Positions 1-10,552 are shown, numbered from the stretch's first letter. The stretch is 64,000 nt of DNA from Parazoarcus communis (GCF_003111645.1 NZ_CP022187.1:3782001-3846000), one strand, 5' to 3'. The notes: generated from the sequence alone by a model not told the origin. A program made the numbers and translations.

Positions 1-1
1 G

Positions 2-661
2 CTGACCTGGCGCTACCTGCCCGAGACCCTGTCCGAGGAGGCGCGCCAGCCGCTTCATCCGGCTTCGCTCGTTCGCGCCTATCGTGGCGTACTGAGCAAC
101 CCTGAGTTCCTGCTGCTCGTGTTTTCGGTGGCGCTGATGTTCAACGGTTTCTTCATCTACGTGCTGTCGGCGCCAGTGTTCGTGATGACGCACCTTGGGC
201 TCGGGCCGCAGGATTTCGCCTGGCTCTTCGTGCCCGTGGTGGCCGGGATGATGTTCGGTTCCGGCCTGTCCGGCCGGGTGGCCGGGTACTGGTCTCCCAC
301 GCGCGCGATTGCGGTCGGTTTTGCCATCATGCTCGGTGCGGCTGCGGGCAGCGTGCTGCTTGCCGCGAGCGAGCCTACGCAGCGCCTGCTGCTGGTTCTT
401 CCCATTTCGATCTATGGCGTGGGCATGGCGCTGGCGATGCCCAGCATGAGCATTCTTGCGCTCGACCTCTTTCCGCAACGCCGGGGTATGGCCTCCAGTT
501 GCCAGAGCTTCGTGCAGGTGGGCATGAATGCGTGCACCGCAGGGGTGATTGGGCCGCTGCTGTGGAAGTCGCCGGTCACTCTTGCCGCCGGCATGTGCAT
601 GTTTGCGGCGCTGGCCCTGATCGGCTTTCTGACCTGGCGCCGCCGGGCACTGCCGGTGTGA
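2..661 (+). CDS. MFS drug-resistance transporter, Bcr/CflA type (5'-truncated)
   Basis: The reading frame is open from the first bases of the window, so the N-terminal half lies outside; about 219 residues remain. The visible part starts with the LPETL sequence typical of the loop between the two six-helix halves of Bcr/CflA drug:H+ antiporters and continues with six hydrophobic segments, ending in a basic tail (WRRRALPV). An inner-membrane multidrug or sulfonamide/bicyclomycin-type efflux role follows from the family; the substrate cannot be told. The next gene starts 81 nt downstream. Confidence 0.8.
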   Translation: MTWRYLPETLSEEARQPLHPASLVRAYRGVLSNPEFLLLVFSVALMFNGFFIYVLSAPVFVMTHLGLGPQDFAWLFVPVVAGMMFGSGLSGRVAGYWSPTRAIAVGFAIMLGAAAGSVLLAASEPTQRLLLVLPISIYGVGMALAMPSMSILALDLFPQRRGMASSCQSFVQVGMNACTAGVIGPLLWKSPVTLAAGMCMFAALALIGFLTWRRRALPV

Positions 662-692
662 CTGTTATCTCCCTGTAATACGTCGTGGCGAT

Positions 693-713
693 ACTCGCAG
701 GCTGACTGCGAGT
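693..713. terminator. Hairpin between MFS and PEP-CTERM genes
   Basis: A perfect 8-bp inverted repeat (ACTCGCAG, 5-nt loop, CTGCGAGT) lies in the 81-nt gap. It has no T-run, so it may be a weak terminator or an operator of the following gene. Confidence 0.3.
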
Positions 714-742
714 GCGGTGACTGAAACGACTGGGAGATTCAA

Positions 743-2275
743 ATGCGTACAACAATCCGTGCCGCGCTGCTGTGCGCCGGCCTCGTGTCCATGCCCGCGC
801 TGGCTGCGCCGGCGGTGCTGTGGGAAAAGGTCTGGTCCTACGATCATGCGGCTGGCAATGCCGCAGGGCAGAAAGCCGAGATTCCTGCCTACGACCCGCT
901 CAACGATACCTTGTGGGTGGCGGGTGTGAGCGGCGTCGATGTACTCAATGCCCGCACTGGCGCGCTGATTCGCCACATCGACCTGTCCGCGCTGGGCGAC
1001 GTCAATAGCGTCGCGATCAGAAATGGCGTGGCTGCGGTCGCGATTGCCGCACCGGATCACACCCAGCCCGGCGTTGTGCAGCTCTTCAACAGCAACACCT
1101 TTGCCGCGGCCGAGCGTATCCAGGTCGGCGCGCTGCCCGACATGGTGACCTTCACGCCCGACGGTTCGCGTCTGCTTGTCGCCAACGAAGGCGAGCGCGC
1201 GGTGATGACGGATCCGAGCTCGACAGATCCGGCCGGCAGCGTGAGCGTCATCGACATGAGCAGCCGCACGGTCGTCGCCACTGCGGGCTTCGCGGGTGTG
1301 GCTGGCAGCGACAGCGTGCGGCTGTTTCCAGGCAAGGCGGCCGCTGTCGATCTCGAGCCCGAATACATCGCGGTTTCGCCCGATGGCAGCAAGGCCTATG
1401 TGAGCCTGCAGGAAGCCAACGCGGTGGGCATTCTCGATCTCGCAACGAACACCTTCACCGAGGTCAAGAGCCTCGGCACCAAGGATTACAGCCTGCCGGG
1501 CCAGGGGATCGACCCTTCCGACAAGGACGGCAGCGTCGCCGTGCGCACCGTGCCGGTCAAGGGCATGTACATGCCCGACACCATTGCGACCTATGTGGCG
1601 GGCGGGCAGACCTATCTGGTTACGGCGAACGAAGGCGACACGCGTGACGAGGACGTGCGCATCAAGGACAAGAGCGTGAGGCTCGATCCCAGCATCTTCC
1701 CGGATGCGGCCGAGCTGAAGAAGGATGAGAACCTCGGCCGTCTCACCATCTCGCCGTTCGACGGACTCAACGCCAGCGGCGAGCATGAAGCGCTGTACTC
1801 ATACGGCAGTCGCTCGTTCTCGATCCGCGACGCCAATGGTGATCTGGTGTTCGACAGTGGTGACGATTTCGAGCGGCTGCTCGGCGAGCGTTTTCCGGAC
1901 ATCTTCGACGACGGTCGCAGCGACAACAAGGGGCCGGAGCCCGAGGGCCTGGCCCTGATGGATGTGGGCGGGCGGATGCTGGCCTTCATCGGCTTCGAAC
2001 GTACGCTGGAAAAGCTGGCAACCGCAGTGATTGCGATCTACGACATCACCGACCCGCTGCAGTCCAGCTTTCTCGACTTCATCGTCAGTCCGGGTGACCT
2101 GGCGCCGGAAGGTCTGGTCGCCTTCAGCCGCGATGGCGGCTATTTCCTGGCGGTGTCGAGTGAAGGCTCGGATACCACCTCGCTGTTCCGCATCAACCTG
2201 GTGCCGGAGCCGGGCGGCGTCGCGCTGGTGCTGACTGCGCTGGGCCTTCTCGGGGTGATTCGGCGCAAGCGCTGA
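743..2275 (+). CDS. PEP-CTERM sorted choice-of-anchor I protein
   Basis: 510 aa. A Sec signal peptide (residues 1-22, cleavage after ALA) is followed by a beta-propeller-like body with VANEGE motifs (FTPDGSRLLVANEGE, LVTANEGDTRDE) and NKGPEPEGLALMDVGGR, all hallmarks of the choice-of-anchor I family. The C-terminus is a PEP-CTERM signal: VPEP, a hydrophobic helix and a basic RRKR end. The protein should be exported, recognised by exosortase and released to the envelope or extracellular matrix. Start: ATG preceded by GGGAGA at 732-737. No exosortase or EPS genes are in the window, so its partner is elsewhere. Catalytic activity is unknown; related proteins resemble phytase or alkaline phosphatase propellers. 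Confidence 0.85.
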   Translation: MRTTIRAALLCAGLVSMPALAAPAVLWEKVWSYDHAAGNAAGQKAEIPAYDPLNDTLWVAGVSGVDVLNARTGALIRHIDLSALGDVNSVAIRNGVAAVAIAAPDHTQPGVVQLFNSNTFAAAERIQVGALPDMVTFTPDGSRLLVANEGERAVMTDPSSTDPAGSVSVIDMSSRTVVATAGFAGVAGSDSVRLFPGKAAAVDLEPEYIAVSPDGSKAYVSLQEANAVGILDLATNTFTEVKSLGTKDYSLPGQGIDPSDKDGSVAVRTVPVKGMYMPDTIATYVAGGQTYLVTANEGDTRDEDVRIKDKSVRLDPSIFPDAAELKKDENLGRLTISPFDGLNASGEHEALYSYGSRSFSIRDANGDLVFDSGDDFERLLGERFPDIFDDGRSDNKGPEPEGLALMDVGGRMLAFIGFERTLEKLATAVIAIYDITDPLQSSFLDFIVSPGDLAPEGLVAFSRDGGYFLAVSSEGSDTTSLFRINLVPEPGGVALVLTALGLLGVIRRKR

Positions 2276-2292
2276 AGCCTGCGCGCTGCAAG

Positions 2293-2311
2293 GAGGGGGT
2301 GCGTCCCCCTC
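2293..2311. terminator. Hairpin between convergent genes
   Basis: GAGGGGG and CCCCCTC flank a 5-nt loop between the convergent PEP-CTERM and rhodanese genes and overlap the rhodanese stop codon. It probably ends transcription from both sides; no long T-run. Confidence 0.5.
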
Positions 2312-2702
2312 AGCACTGCTGCCAGGGCAGGCCGTCGAAACGCCAGCCGTTCACCGCGTTGCGGTGATGGCTGTCGTCTAGTTCGCCCTCAAAGCCGTGG
2401 CTGACATTGAATACATTGGAAAAACCGGCCTCGATCAGCGCGTTGCCTGCCGCCTCCGAGCGGTTTCCGCTGCGGCAGATCAGCACGACCGGGCGTTCTC
2501 CGCCATGTCCGGCAAGCTTCTTGACCTCGCCGACGAAGTGCGGGTTGATCTCCCAGTCGGGGCCGTCATTCCACGAGACATGGATGGCACCCACCGGATG
2601 ACCGACGAAGAGGAATTCGATCTCGCTGCGCACATCGATCAGCAGCGCTTGCGGGTCGGCCTGCAGCAGGGCGAAGGCTTCTTTGGGGCTGAGGTGTTTC
2701 AT
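2310..2702 (-). CDS. Rhodanese-like domain protein
   Basis: 130 aa, single rhodanese domain. Visible signatures are LIDVRSEIEFLFVGHPVGA (CH2A-like) and the active-site loop CRSGNRS, whose Cys at about residue 76 would carry a persulfide. The size and lack of a signal peptide suggest a cytoplasmic sulfurtransferase of the GlpE/PspE-like single-domain class. GGAGAC lies just upstream of the ATG and a TATAAT element is found at 2733-2728. It is monocistronic, next to the liv operon on the same strand but separated by a hairpin. The sulfur acceptor is unknown. Confidence 0.85.
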   Translation of the reverse strand: MKHLSPKEAFALLQADPQALLIDVRSEIEFLFVGHPVGAIHVSWNDGPDWEINPHFVGEVKKLAGHGGERPVVLICRSGNRSEAAGNALIEAGFSNVFNVSHGFEGELDDSHHRNAVNGWRFDGLPWQQC

Positions 2703-2727
2703 TCGAATCTGTCTCCTTTAGCGGAGA

Positions 2728-2733
2728 ATTATA
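2728..2733 (-). promoter_or_regulatory. Candidate -10 element for rhodanese gene
   Basis: A perfect TATAAT on the minus strand lies about 25 nt upstream of the rhodanese start codon. No convincing -35 is seen. TTCGAA palindromes flank it at 2703-2708 and 2742-2747. Confidence 0.35.
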
Positions 2734-2763
2734 TTCGGTTGTTCGAATGAAGCGGGTGGCGAA

Positions 2764-2786
2764 CGGGACGTGTCCTGCACGTCCCG
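2764..2786 (-). terminator. Terminator of the liv operon
   Basis: A perfect 9-bp stem (CGGGACGTG / CACGTCCCG) with a 5-nt loop sits 10 nt beyond the livGF stop codon. There is no T-run, so it may act with Rho or as a 3' stabilising hairpin. Confidence 0.5.
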
Positions 2787-2795
2787 CTGCGTCCG

Positions 2796-4288
<1,493 letters not shown>

Positions 4289-4292
<4 letters not shown>

Positions 4293-5383
4293 TGGGTGTC
4301 CCGGTGCAGGTTTTCGGGGTGGGCGTAACGTGCGCGGGCCGGAATCAGACCGGACGGGCGCAGCAGCATCATCAGGATCATGGCAAGGGAAAGCAGCAGC
4401 ATGCGAAGGACTTCAGGGTCGAGCAGGACGTGGCCGAACAGCGTCTGCTGCAGCGGCACGGCGACGTCACGCAGGATCTCGGGCAGCAGGGCAAGCGCGA
4501 AGGCGCCGACGATGGCGCCGGCAATGTTGCCCATGCCGCCGAACACCACCATGGTCAGTACCGCGATGGATTCCATCAGCGAGAAGGACTCCGGTGACAC
4601 GAAGCCCTGGAAGGCGCCGAACAGGCAGCCGGCCACGCCGCCGAAGGTGGCGCCAAGCGAGAAGGCGAGCAGCTTCATGTTGCGGGTGTTGATGCCGATG
4701 GCCTTGGCCGCGAGTTCGTCATCGCGCATCGCAGCCCAGGCGCGACCCACGCGCGAGATCTGCAGGCGCTGGACAAAGATGATCGAGCCCACCACGCAGG
4801 CGAGGAAGAAGTAGTAGTAGAGGTAGAGCGAGTGGATGGAAATGTCTTCGGTGACCTGCAGGTTGCGGGCCAGATCCCAGCCGAACAGGTTGATCGAATC
4901 AAGGCCGTTGATGCCTTGCGGCCCGTTGGTGATGTTGATCGGGTAGTTCAGGTTGTTCATGAAGATGCGGATGATCTCGCCGAAGCCGAGCGTGACGATG
5001 GCGAGATAGTCCCCTCGTAATCGCAACACCGGAAAGCCCAGCATGATGCCCGCCATCCCCGCAAAGGCCGCGCCCAGCGGCAGCACGATCCAGAACGGCA
5101 GGTGCAGGTCGAAGTGCGGCGAGGCGAGGAAGGCAAAGGTGTAGGCGCCGACCGCATAGAACGCGATGTAGCCCAGGTCGAGCAGGCCCGCAAAACCCAC
5201 CACCAGGTTGAGGCCGAGCGCCAGCATCATGTAGAGCAGGGCGAAGTCGAGGATGCGCACCCAGCTGCGGCCGAACTGCATGGCGATGATGGGCGCGGCG
5301 ATGGCGATGATGATGATGAGCCAGCGTGCGGCCATCGGGTTGCGTTTGCCCAGCCAGGGCACCGCGGAGACGAGTTCGTTCAT
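4289..5383 (-). CDS. livM: Branched-chain amino acid ABC permease LivM
   Basis: 364 aa inner-membrane permease with about 9-10 hydrophobic segments. The conserved LivM sequences GLNLVVGFAGLLDLGY and RLRGDYLAIVTLGFGEIIR are present. Start ATG is preceded by GGGAGG. It lies 15 nt from livH upstream and overlaps livGF by ATGA, so translation is coupled. The C-terminal tail (PARARYAHPENLHRDTQ) is cytoplasmic. It forms a heterodimeric channel with LivH. Confidence 0.92.
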
Positions 5384-5398
5384 GTTTGCATGCCTCCC

Positions 5399-6331
5399 TT
5401 ATGCCCGGTCCGACACGCGTTCGCCGAGCAGGCCGGTGGGCTTGAAGATCAGCACCAGGCCCAGAATGATGAAGGCGAAGATGTCCTGGTAGGACGAGTT
5501 GAGGAAGCCGAAGGTCAGGTGCTCGATGTAGCCCGCGCCGAGCGACTCGACCAGACCCAGCACGATGCCGCCGAGCATGGCGCCGCCGAGGTTGCCGATG
5601 CCGCCGAGTACAGCTGCGGTAAAGGCCTTGAGGCCGGGCATGAAGCCCATGCCGTAGTGGGCAATGCCGTAGTTGCTGGCGAACATCACGCCGGCCACTG
5701 CAGCCAGTGCGGCACCGATGACGAAGGTGAAGGCGATCACGGTGTTGGTGTCGACACCCATCAGGCTGGCGACGCGGTGGTTCTCCGCGGTGGCGCGCAT
5801 GGCGCGGCCGATGCGCGTCTTATTCACCAGCAGGCTGAGGCCGATCATGATCAGCGCGGACGAGATGATGATGAAGATCTGCACCGGGGTCACAAACACG
5901 CCTTCGATGGGCTGCATCGGGGTGGTCGAGATCAGCTGCGGGAAGGTGTGGTAGTTGCGGCCCCAGATGATCATGGCCAGGGTCTGCAGCAGGAAGGACA
6001 TGCCGATGGCGGTGATCAGCGGTGCCAGGCGGGGGGCGTTGCGCAATCGTCGATAGGCCAGACGTTCCATGGCGTAGCCGATCATCATGCACACCGGTAT
6101 CGCCACCATCAGCGAGATCGTCAGCATGGTGATCGGAGACATGCCCGGGGCCATGCCCATCAGGAACATCATGGTCTGCAGGGCAGTCAGGGCGCCAACC
6201 ATGAGCACGTCGCCGTGGGCAAAGTTGATCAGGCCGAGAATGCCGTAAACCATCGTGTAGCCAAGCGCGATCAGTGCGTAGACGCTTCCGATCACCAGGC
6301 CATTCAGAACTTGCTGGATGAGAGTTTCCAT
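5399..6331 (-). CDS. livH: Branched-chain amino acid ABC permease LivH
   Basis: 310 aa permease. The N-terminus contains ALGYTMVYGILGLINFAHGD, the diagnostic LivH loop, and the C-terminal half carries AVLGGIGNLGGAMLGG (the EAA-type loop contacting the ATPase). About eight transmembrane segments are visible. It follows the binding-protein gene livK, from which it is separated by a terminator hairpin that probably lowers permease expression relative to the binding protein. Confidence 0.92.
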   Translation of the reverse strand: METLIQQVLNGLVIGSVYALIALGYTMVYGILGLINFAHGDVLMVGALTALQTMMFLMGMAPGMSPITMLTISLMVAIPVCMMIGYAMERLAYRRLRNAPRLAPLITAIGMSFLLQTLAMIIWGRNYHTFPQLISTTPMQPIEGVFVTPVQIFIIISSALIMIGLSLLVNKTRIGRAMRATAENHRVASLMGVDTNTVIAFTFVIGAALAAVAGVMFASNYGIAHYGMGFMPGLKAFTAAVLGGIGNLGGAMLGGIVLGLVESLGAGYIEHLTFGFLNSSYQDIFAFIILGLVLIFKPTGLLGERVSDRA

Positions 6332-6431
6332 CGTGGTCTTTTGGAAGGGTGAGACAAGAGAAGGGGTAAGGGCTGAAAGGCCAGGGCGGCTGTGAACGCT
6401 GGCAGCGCGGCTCTGCAGGCCTTACACCTCG

Positions 6432-6455
6432 AAAACCGGGGGCTTTCGCCCCCGG
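6432..6455 (-). terminator. Intra-operon terminator/attenuator after livK
   Basis: On the minus strand an 8-bp perfect GC stem (CCGGGGGC / GCCCCCGG, tetraloop) is followed by TTTTC, 8 nt after the livK stop codon. It is a good intrinsic terminator; partial read-through would give high binding-protein and lower permease mRNA. Confidence 0.75.
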
Positions 6456-6462
6456 AACGGGA

Positions 6463-7578
6463 TTACATCGCGACCCAGTTGCCGTCCTTGAACTGATACA
6501 GGGTGATGGCGCCTTCCTTGATGTCGCCCTTCTCGTCGAACGCGACATTGCCGGTTACGCCCGGAACCGCCGAGGTCTTGAGCGCGGCCAGGTACTTGCT
6601 CGGCTCGACCGAATCGGCCTTCTGCATGGCCGTGATCATGGCAGTTGCCGCATCGTAGGCATACGGCGAGTAGATCTGCACATCGGTGCCGAAGCGCTTC
6701 TTGAAGCGATCGCGGAACTCGGCGCCGCCAGGCATCTTGTCGAGCGGCAGGCCCGCCATCGAACAATAGGCCGAGCTGCCGATGGCCTCACCCGCAAGCT
6801 TGATCATCTCCGGGCTGCAGCCACCGTCGCCGGTGACGAACTTGGCCGTTACACCGAGCTGCTTGAGCTGGCGCAGCATCGGGCCGCCCTGCGCATCCAT
6901 GCCGCCGAAGAAGATCACGTCCGGGTTGGTTGCGCGGATCTTGGTCAGGATGGCATTGAAGTCGGTGGCCTTGTCGGTGGTGAACTCGCGCGCAACGATC
7001 TGGGCGCCACCGGCCTTCGCCGCCTTCTCGGTCTCGTCGGCCAGACCCTGGCCATAAGCGGTGCGGTCATCGATGATCGCGATCTTCTTCGCACCCAGGG
7101 GGCCGACCATGAACTTGCCCAGCGCCGAGCCCTGCTGCACATCGTTGGCGATGGTGCGGAAGATGCCCTTGTAGCCTTGCTGGGTGAGCTTGGGGTTGGT
7201 TGCAGACGGCGAAATCATCGGGATGCCGCCCTGGTCGTAAATGCGCGAGGCCGGAATCGTGGTGCCCGAGTTCAGGTGACCCACGACGCCCTTCACTCCG
7301 GCATCGACCAGGCGCTGTGCAACCGTGGTGCCGGTGCGCGGGTCGGCCTGGTCGTCTTCGCCGATGAGCTCGAACTTGACCTTCTTGCCACCGATCGTGA
7401 TGCCCTTGGCGTTGGCGTCTTCAACCGCCAGACGGGCACCGTTTTCGTTGTCCTTGCCGAGGTGGGAAATGGTGCCGGTCAGCGGTGCGACGCTGCCGAG
7501 TTTCACAACCATTTCCTGGGCGTGGGCGCCCGTGATGCCGAGGCCCATTACCGCGAGTGCAACGATGGTCTTCTTCAT
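6463..7578 (-). CDS. Branched-chain amino acid ABC binding protein (LivK/LivJ type)
   Basis: 371 aa. Signal peptide MKKTIVALAVMGLGITGAHA, then a periplasmic type I fold: VVKLGSVAPLTGTISHLGKD, GVVGHLNSGTTIPASRIY, IIDDRTAYGQGLADE and DVIFFGGMDAQGGPMLRQ, all standard Leu/Ile/Val binding-protein motifs. GGAGG precedes the ATG. It heads the liv operon. A paralogue of exactly equal length is encoded at 8079-9194, so the system can use two receptors, possibly with different ligands. Confidence 0.9.
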   Translation of the reverse strand: MKKTIVALAVMGLGITGAHAQEMVVKLGSVAPLTGTISHLGKDNENGARLAVEDANAKGITIGGKKVKFELIGEDDQADPRTGTTVAQRLVDAGVKGVVGHLNSGTTIPASRIYDQGGIPMISPSATNPKLTQQGYKGIFRTIANDVQQGSALGKFMVGPLGAKKIAIIDDRTAYGQGLADETEKAAKAGGAQIVAREFTTDKATDFNAILTKIRATNPDVIFFGGMDAQGGPMLRQLKQLGVTAKFVTGDGGCSPEMIKLAGEAIGSSAYCSMAGLPLDKMPGGAEFRDRFKKRFGTDVQIYSPYAYDAATAMITAMQKADSVEPSKYLAALKTSAVPGVTGNVAFDEKGDIKEGAITLYQFKDGNWVAM

Positions 7579-7731
7579 TCTTGATCCTCCAGCGAAAGCA
7601 ATGGTTTACGAGACATTGTCCGATCGGTGTGCTGCGCTCCGGGTCTCATCTCGGGGCTTGCGTGCGACGCCGCACCTGCACTGCCAACGGTACCGGAAAA
7701 GACTGGTATTACCTTTGGCAGCCCCAGGCTG

Positions 7732-7756
7732 TGCGTATTCTGCACAAAAATACGCA
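7732..7756. promoter_or_regulatory. Inverted repeat in the livK upstream region
   Basis: TGCGTATT and AATACGCA are separated by 9 nt, about 155-180 nt upstream of the livK start. It is a plausible dimeric regulator site. The surrounding gap 7579-8078 holds no convincing gene, only this repeat and the hairpin at 7988-8035. Confidence 0.3.
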
Positions 7757-7987
7757 TCTGGCGTCTTTGCGCTGTTGCCCTGTTGATGCATTTTGCGTCT
7801 TGCGCTGCAGCATTGCCGGATTTCTGGCGGTTCATAAGCCAGGATGACCGATGGCGAATGGCTGTTTAGCGTGGTTCTGGGGCGTAGCGGAGCCGATCTG
7901 GTGCTGGTGCGTCGCACAATTCATGCCATATTGTGGATAACCCTCATGCCGCGCTGGAGTGATGTCTGCACTTTGAAGATATATGGG

Positions 7988-8035
7988 TGACGGAGACACA
8001 ACGGGACGCCTGTGCGCCCCGTTGTGTCTCCGTCA
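7988..8035 (-). terminator. Long hairpin after second binding-protein gene
   Basis: An 18-bp perfect stem (TGACGGAGACACAACGGG and its complement) with a 12-nt loop begins about 44 nt past the stop codon at 8079. On the minus strand it is followed by an AT-rich ATATATCTT rather than a pure T-run. It is most likely the terminator isolating this gene from livK; the stem is unusually long and perfect. Confidence 0.7.
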
Positions 8036-8078
8036 TGTGCGCCCGATGCACCGGAAAGGTGCACCGGGTTTCGCCTGC

Positions 8079-9194
8079 TTACTTGAGCGCTTCCCACTTC
8101 CCGCCCTGGAAGCGGTACATGCTGACACCGCCGTCCTTGATGTCGCCGTTCTTGTCGAAGGCGATGTCGCCGGTTACACCCTTGAATGCGGTCTTCTGCA
8201 GTGCGGGAAGGTACTTTGCGGGGTCGCTCGAACCGGCCGTCTTCATGGCTTCGATCATGGCCATCGCCGCGTCGTAGCTGTACGGCGCGTAAAGCTGGAC
8301 GTCGGTGTTGAAGCGGGCCTTGAAGCGCTTCAGGAAGTCGGCGCCACCGGGCATCTGCTCCAGCGGAATACCGGCCTGGCTGCAATACACGTTGTCGGCC
8401 ATGGCATCGCCGGCGAGCTTGAGCATCTCGCTGGTGCACACACCGTCGCCACCGAGGTACCTGGCTTCCATGCCGAGCTGGCGCATCTGGCGCAGCATCG
8501 GTGCGCCCTGGGCGTCCATGCCGCCATAGAACACGGCGTCAGGCGTCTTGCCCTTGATCTTGGTAAGAATGGCCATGAAGTCGGTGGACTTGTCCGTGGT
8601 GAACTCGCGCCCGACTACCTCGATGCCGTACTTCTTGAGGCTTTCGGTGAAGGCGTCGGCCAGGCCCTGACCATAGGCGGTGCGGTCATCGATGATCGCG
8701 ACCTTCTTCGCCTTGAGGATCTCGGATGCGTAGCGGGCCATTGCGGCGCCCTGCTGCAGGTCGTTGGCGATCACGCGGAAGGTGACCTTGTAGCCTTGCT
8801 GGGTCAGCTTCGGGCTGGTCGACGAAGGCGTGATCACCGGCACGCCGGCCTGCTCATAGACGCGGGAAGCCGGAATCGAGGCGCCGGAGGTAACATGGCC
8901 AACCACGCCCTTGACGTCATTGTCGGTCAGGCGTTGCGCCACGGTGGTGGCAGTACGGGGGTCGGCCTGGTCATCTTCACTGACCAGTTCGAACGTGACC
9001 TTCTTGCCGCCAATCATGATGCCCTTGGCGTTGGCATCTTCCACGGCAAGGCGCGCACCAAACTCGCCATCCTTGCCGATGTGAGCGATCGGGCCGGTCA
9101 GCGGCCCGGCGTGACCGATCTTGACCACTGTCTGTGCTTGCGCGGCACCCATGCCGAGGCCGGCCAGCGCGAGGACGAGAAGGGTATGCTTCAT
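8079..9194 (-). CDS. Second branched-chain amino acid ABC binding protein
   Basis: 371 aa, paralogue of the livK product. Signal peptide MKHTLLVLALAGLGMGAAQA. Motifs GHAGPLTGPIAHIGKDGEFG, GVVGHVTSGASIPASRVYEQ and IIDDRTAYGQGLADAF are shared with it. The start is fixed by GGAG nine nt upstream of ATG 9194 and by alignment with the paralogue; the frame is open far upstream but without signal-peptide logic. It is monocistronic with its own terminator and probably feeds the same LivHM-GF permease. Confidence 0.9.
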   Translation of the reverse strand: MKHTLLVLALAGLGMGAAQAQTVVKIGHAGPLTGPIAHIGKDGEFGARLAVEDANAKGIMIGGKKVTFELVSEDDQADPRTATTVAQRLTDNDVKGVVGHVTSGASIPASRVYEQAGVPVITPSSTSPKLTQQGYKVTFRVIANDLQQGAAMARYASEILKAKKVAIIDDRTAYGQGLADAFTESLKKYGIEVVGREFTTDKSTDFMAILTKIKGKTPDAVFYGGMDAQGAPMLRQMRQLGMEARYLGGDGVCTSEMLKLAGDAMADNVYCSQAGIPLEQMPGGADFLKRFKARFNTDVQLYAPYSYDAAMAMIEAMKTAGSSDPAKYLPALQKTAFKGVTGDIAFDKNGDIKDGGVSMYRFQGGKWEALK

Positions 9195-9305
9195 ATTGGT
9201 ATTCTCCGAAGTGTTGCAAATCGACACTGTCCGGGCGTTGCAAAACGCACCGGGAACATTGATTCTAGCCCATGCCCAAACTTGGGGCACGATCGGGGAG
9301 GACGG

Positions 9306-9794
9306 ATGAAGCGCTTTTTGTCGATGCTGTGTGCGTTGCTGGCAAGTCTCGGTATTACTGCCTGTGACTATCTGAACGTGCGCGAACTCAAGCCCGGTGT
9401 TTCCACCGCGGCCGAGGTGCGCGAGCGCTTTGGCCCGCCGCAGCAGGAGTGGCATAACGACGATGGTTCGGTGACCTGGGAGTACTCGCGTCAGCCGGAA
9501 GGGGCGGAGTGCTACATGATCACCATCGGCACCGACAGCATCCTGCGTGAGATCGATCAGCGCATCAACGAGCAGACCTTTGCCCGCATCGAGCGTGGCA
9601 TGACTGGCGACGACGTTCGACGGATGCTGGGCAGGCCGGCATCCAGCCAGTTCTTCCAGCTGAAACAGCACACCGTCTGGGAGTGGCTCATGGAGCGCAG
9701 CACCACCGTCAATGAAGCGGCCTATTTCACCGTTTCCTTCAATAACGAAGGCCGGGTCGTCGAGACCGGGCGCTATTCCAAACCCAAGCGCTGA
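9306..9794 (+). CDS. BamE/SmpA-fold lipoprotein
   Basis: 162 aa. Lipoprotein signal with lipobox ITAC (Cys at about residue 21). Two BamE-like repeats are visible: LKPGVSTAAEVRERFGPP...TWEY and IERGMTGDDVRRMLGRPA...VWEW, each with the RxGMTxxxVxxxLGxP pattern ending in an aromatic-acidic W-E. Ser/Asp rule: D follows C, so inner-membrane retention is possible. The start is ATG inside a long upstream-open frame. The next lipoprotein starts 4 nt after the stop, forming an operon. An envelope assembly or structural role is inferred from the fold only. Confidence 0.75.
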   Translation: MKRFLSMLCALLASLGITACDYLNVRELKPGVSTAAEVRERFGPPQQEWHNDDGSVTWEYSRQPEGAECYMITIGTDSILREIDQRINEQTFARIERGMTGDDVRRMLGRPASSQFFQLKQHTVWEWLMERSTTVNEAAYFTVSFNNEGRVVETGRYSKPKR

Positions 9795-9798
9795 CGCC

Positions 9799-10416
9799 AT
9801 GGACTCCGGGCTGTCCTCCATCGTGCGCAAAGCGGTTCGTGCCCTGCTGCTGGTCGGCATGGTGTTTCTGGCGGGCTGCGCGGCGTTCGAGCCGCCACGT
9901 CCGTTCACGACCGAGGCGGAGGCGCTGGCGGCGCGCGGCGAGCCGAGCCGGCGCTGGCAGAACGACGACACCACAACCACGCTGGAATACGCCACCCAGC
10001 CCTATGGGTACAGTTGTTTGATGATTCAGGTGGATCCGGGCGGCATCGTGTTGCGCCAATGGGATGCGCTGAGCGACGACAACCTGGCGCGTGTGCGCAA
10101 GGGCATGAGTCCGGACGAGGTTTCGCGCCTGCTCGGTCAGCATCGCTCGGAGCAGACCTTCCCGCTGTCGGGCGAAACCGTCTGGGACTGGAACATCCGC
10201 AACTACGGCCCGGGCATCGCCACGCTGTTCAATGTGCATTTCATGGATGGCAAGGTGTTGCGCACCAGCCAGTCCTATGTGTATCCACCCGAGTACGGTG
10301 TATTCGCCCCGTGGGGCGTGCGGCCCTTCGGCTATCCCTTCGCCGACCCGTTCTATCGCGGCTTTCCGCCACCGCGCCGGCGCCTCCCGCCCCCCCTGCC
10401 GCCACTCAAGCGCTGA
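9799..10416 (+). CDS. BamE-like lipoprotein paralogue with Pro-rich tail
   Basis: 205 aa. N-terminal signal with lipobox LAGC (Cys about 31). The body repeats the pattern of its upstream neighbour: TTEAEALAARGEPSRRWQNDDTTTTLEY and VRKGMSPDEVSRLLGQH...VWDW, so the two genes probably arose by duplication. The C-terminus is rich in Pro and Arg (FPPPRRRLPPPLPPLKR). Residue +2 after Cys is Ala, which favours outer-membrane sorting. Function unknown. Confidence 0.7.
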   Translation: MDSGLSSIVRKAVRALLLVGMVFLAGCAAFEPPRPFTTEAEALAARGEPSRRWQNDDTTTTLEYATQPYGYSCLMIQVDPGGIVLRQWDALSDDNLARVRKGMSPDEVSRLLGQHRSEQTFPLSGETVWDWNIRNYGPGIATLFNVHFMDGKVLRTSQSYVYPPEYGVFAPWGVRPFGYPFADPFYRGFPPPRRRLPPPLPPLKR

Positions 10417-10457
10417 CCGCCCGCCGCACCGCCTGATTCTGCCGCCGCATACAACCG

Positions 10458-10473
10458 GCAGACGCACGTCTGC
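10458..10473. promoter_or_regulatory. Palindrome upstream of vgrG
   Basis: GCAGACG-CA-CGTCTGC is a perfect 16-bp palindrome with a 2-nt centre, 80 nt before vgrG. It could be an operator or the stem of a terminator for the lipoprotein operon. Confidence 0.3.
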
Positions 10474-10552
10474 ATATATGCAAAATGGGTTTGCCGGCCG
10501 CTTCGCCTTTGTTACAATCGGCTCGAACGAATGCCATCGGTAGTTTTCGGCC

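Noticed and set aside
9195-9995. Upstream extension of the second liv binding protein by about 267 codons
   Set aside because: The frame merely stays open through GC-rich DNA; the signal peptide and GGAG at 9194 mark the real start, and BamE-like lipoprotein genes occupy the + strand there.
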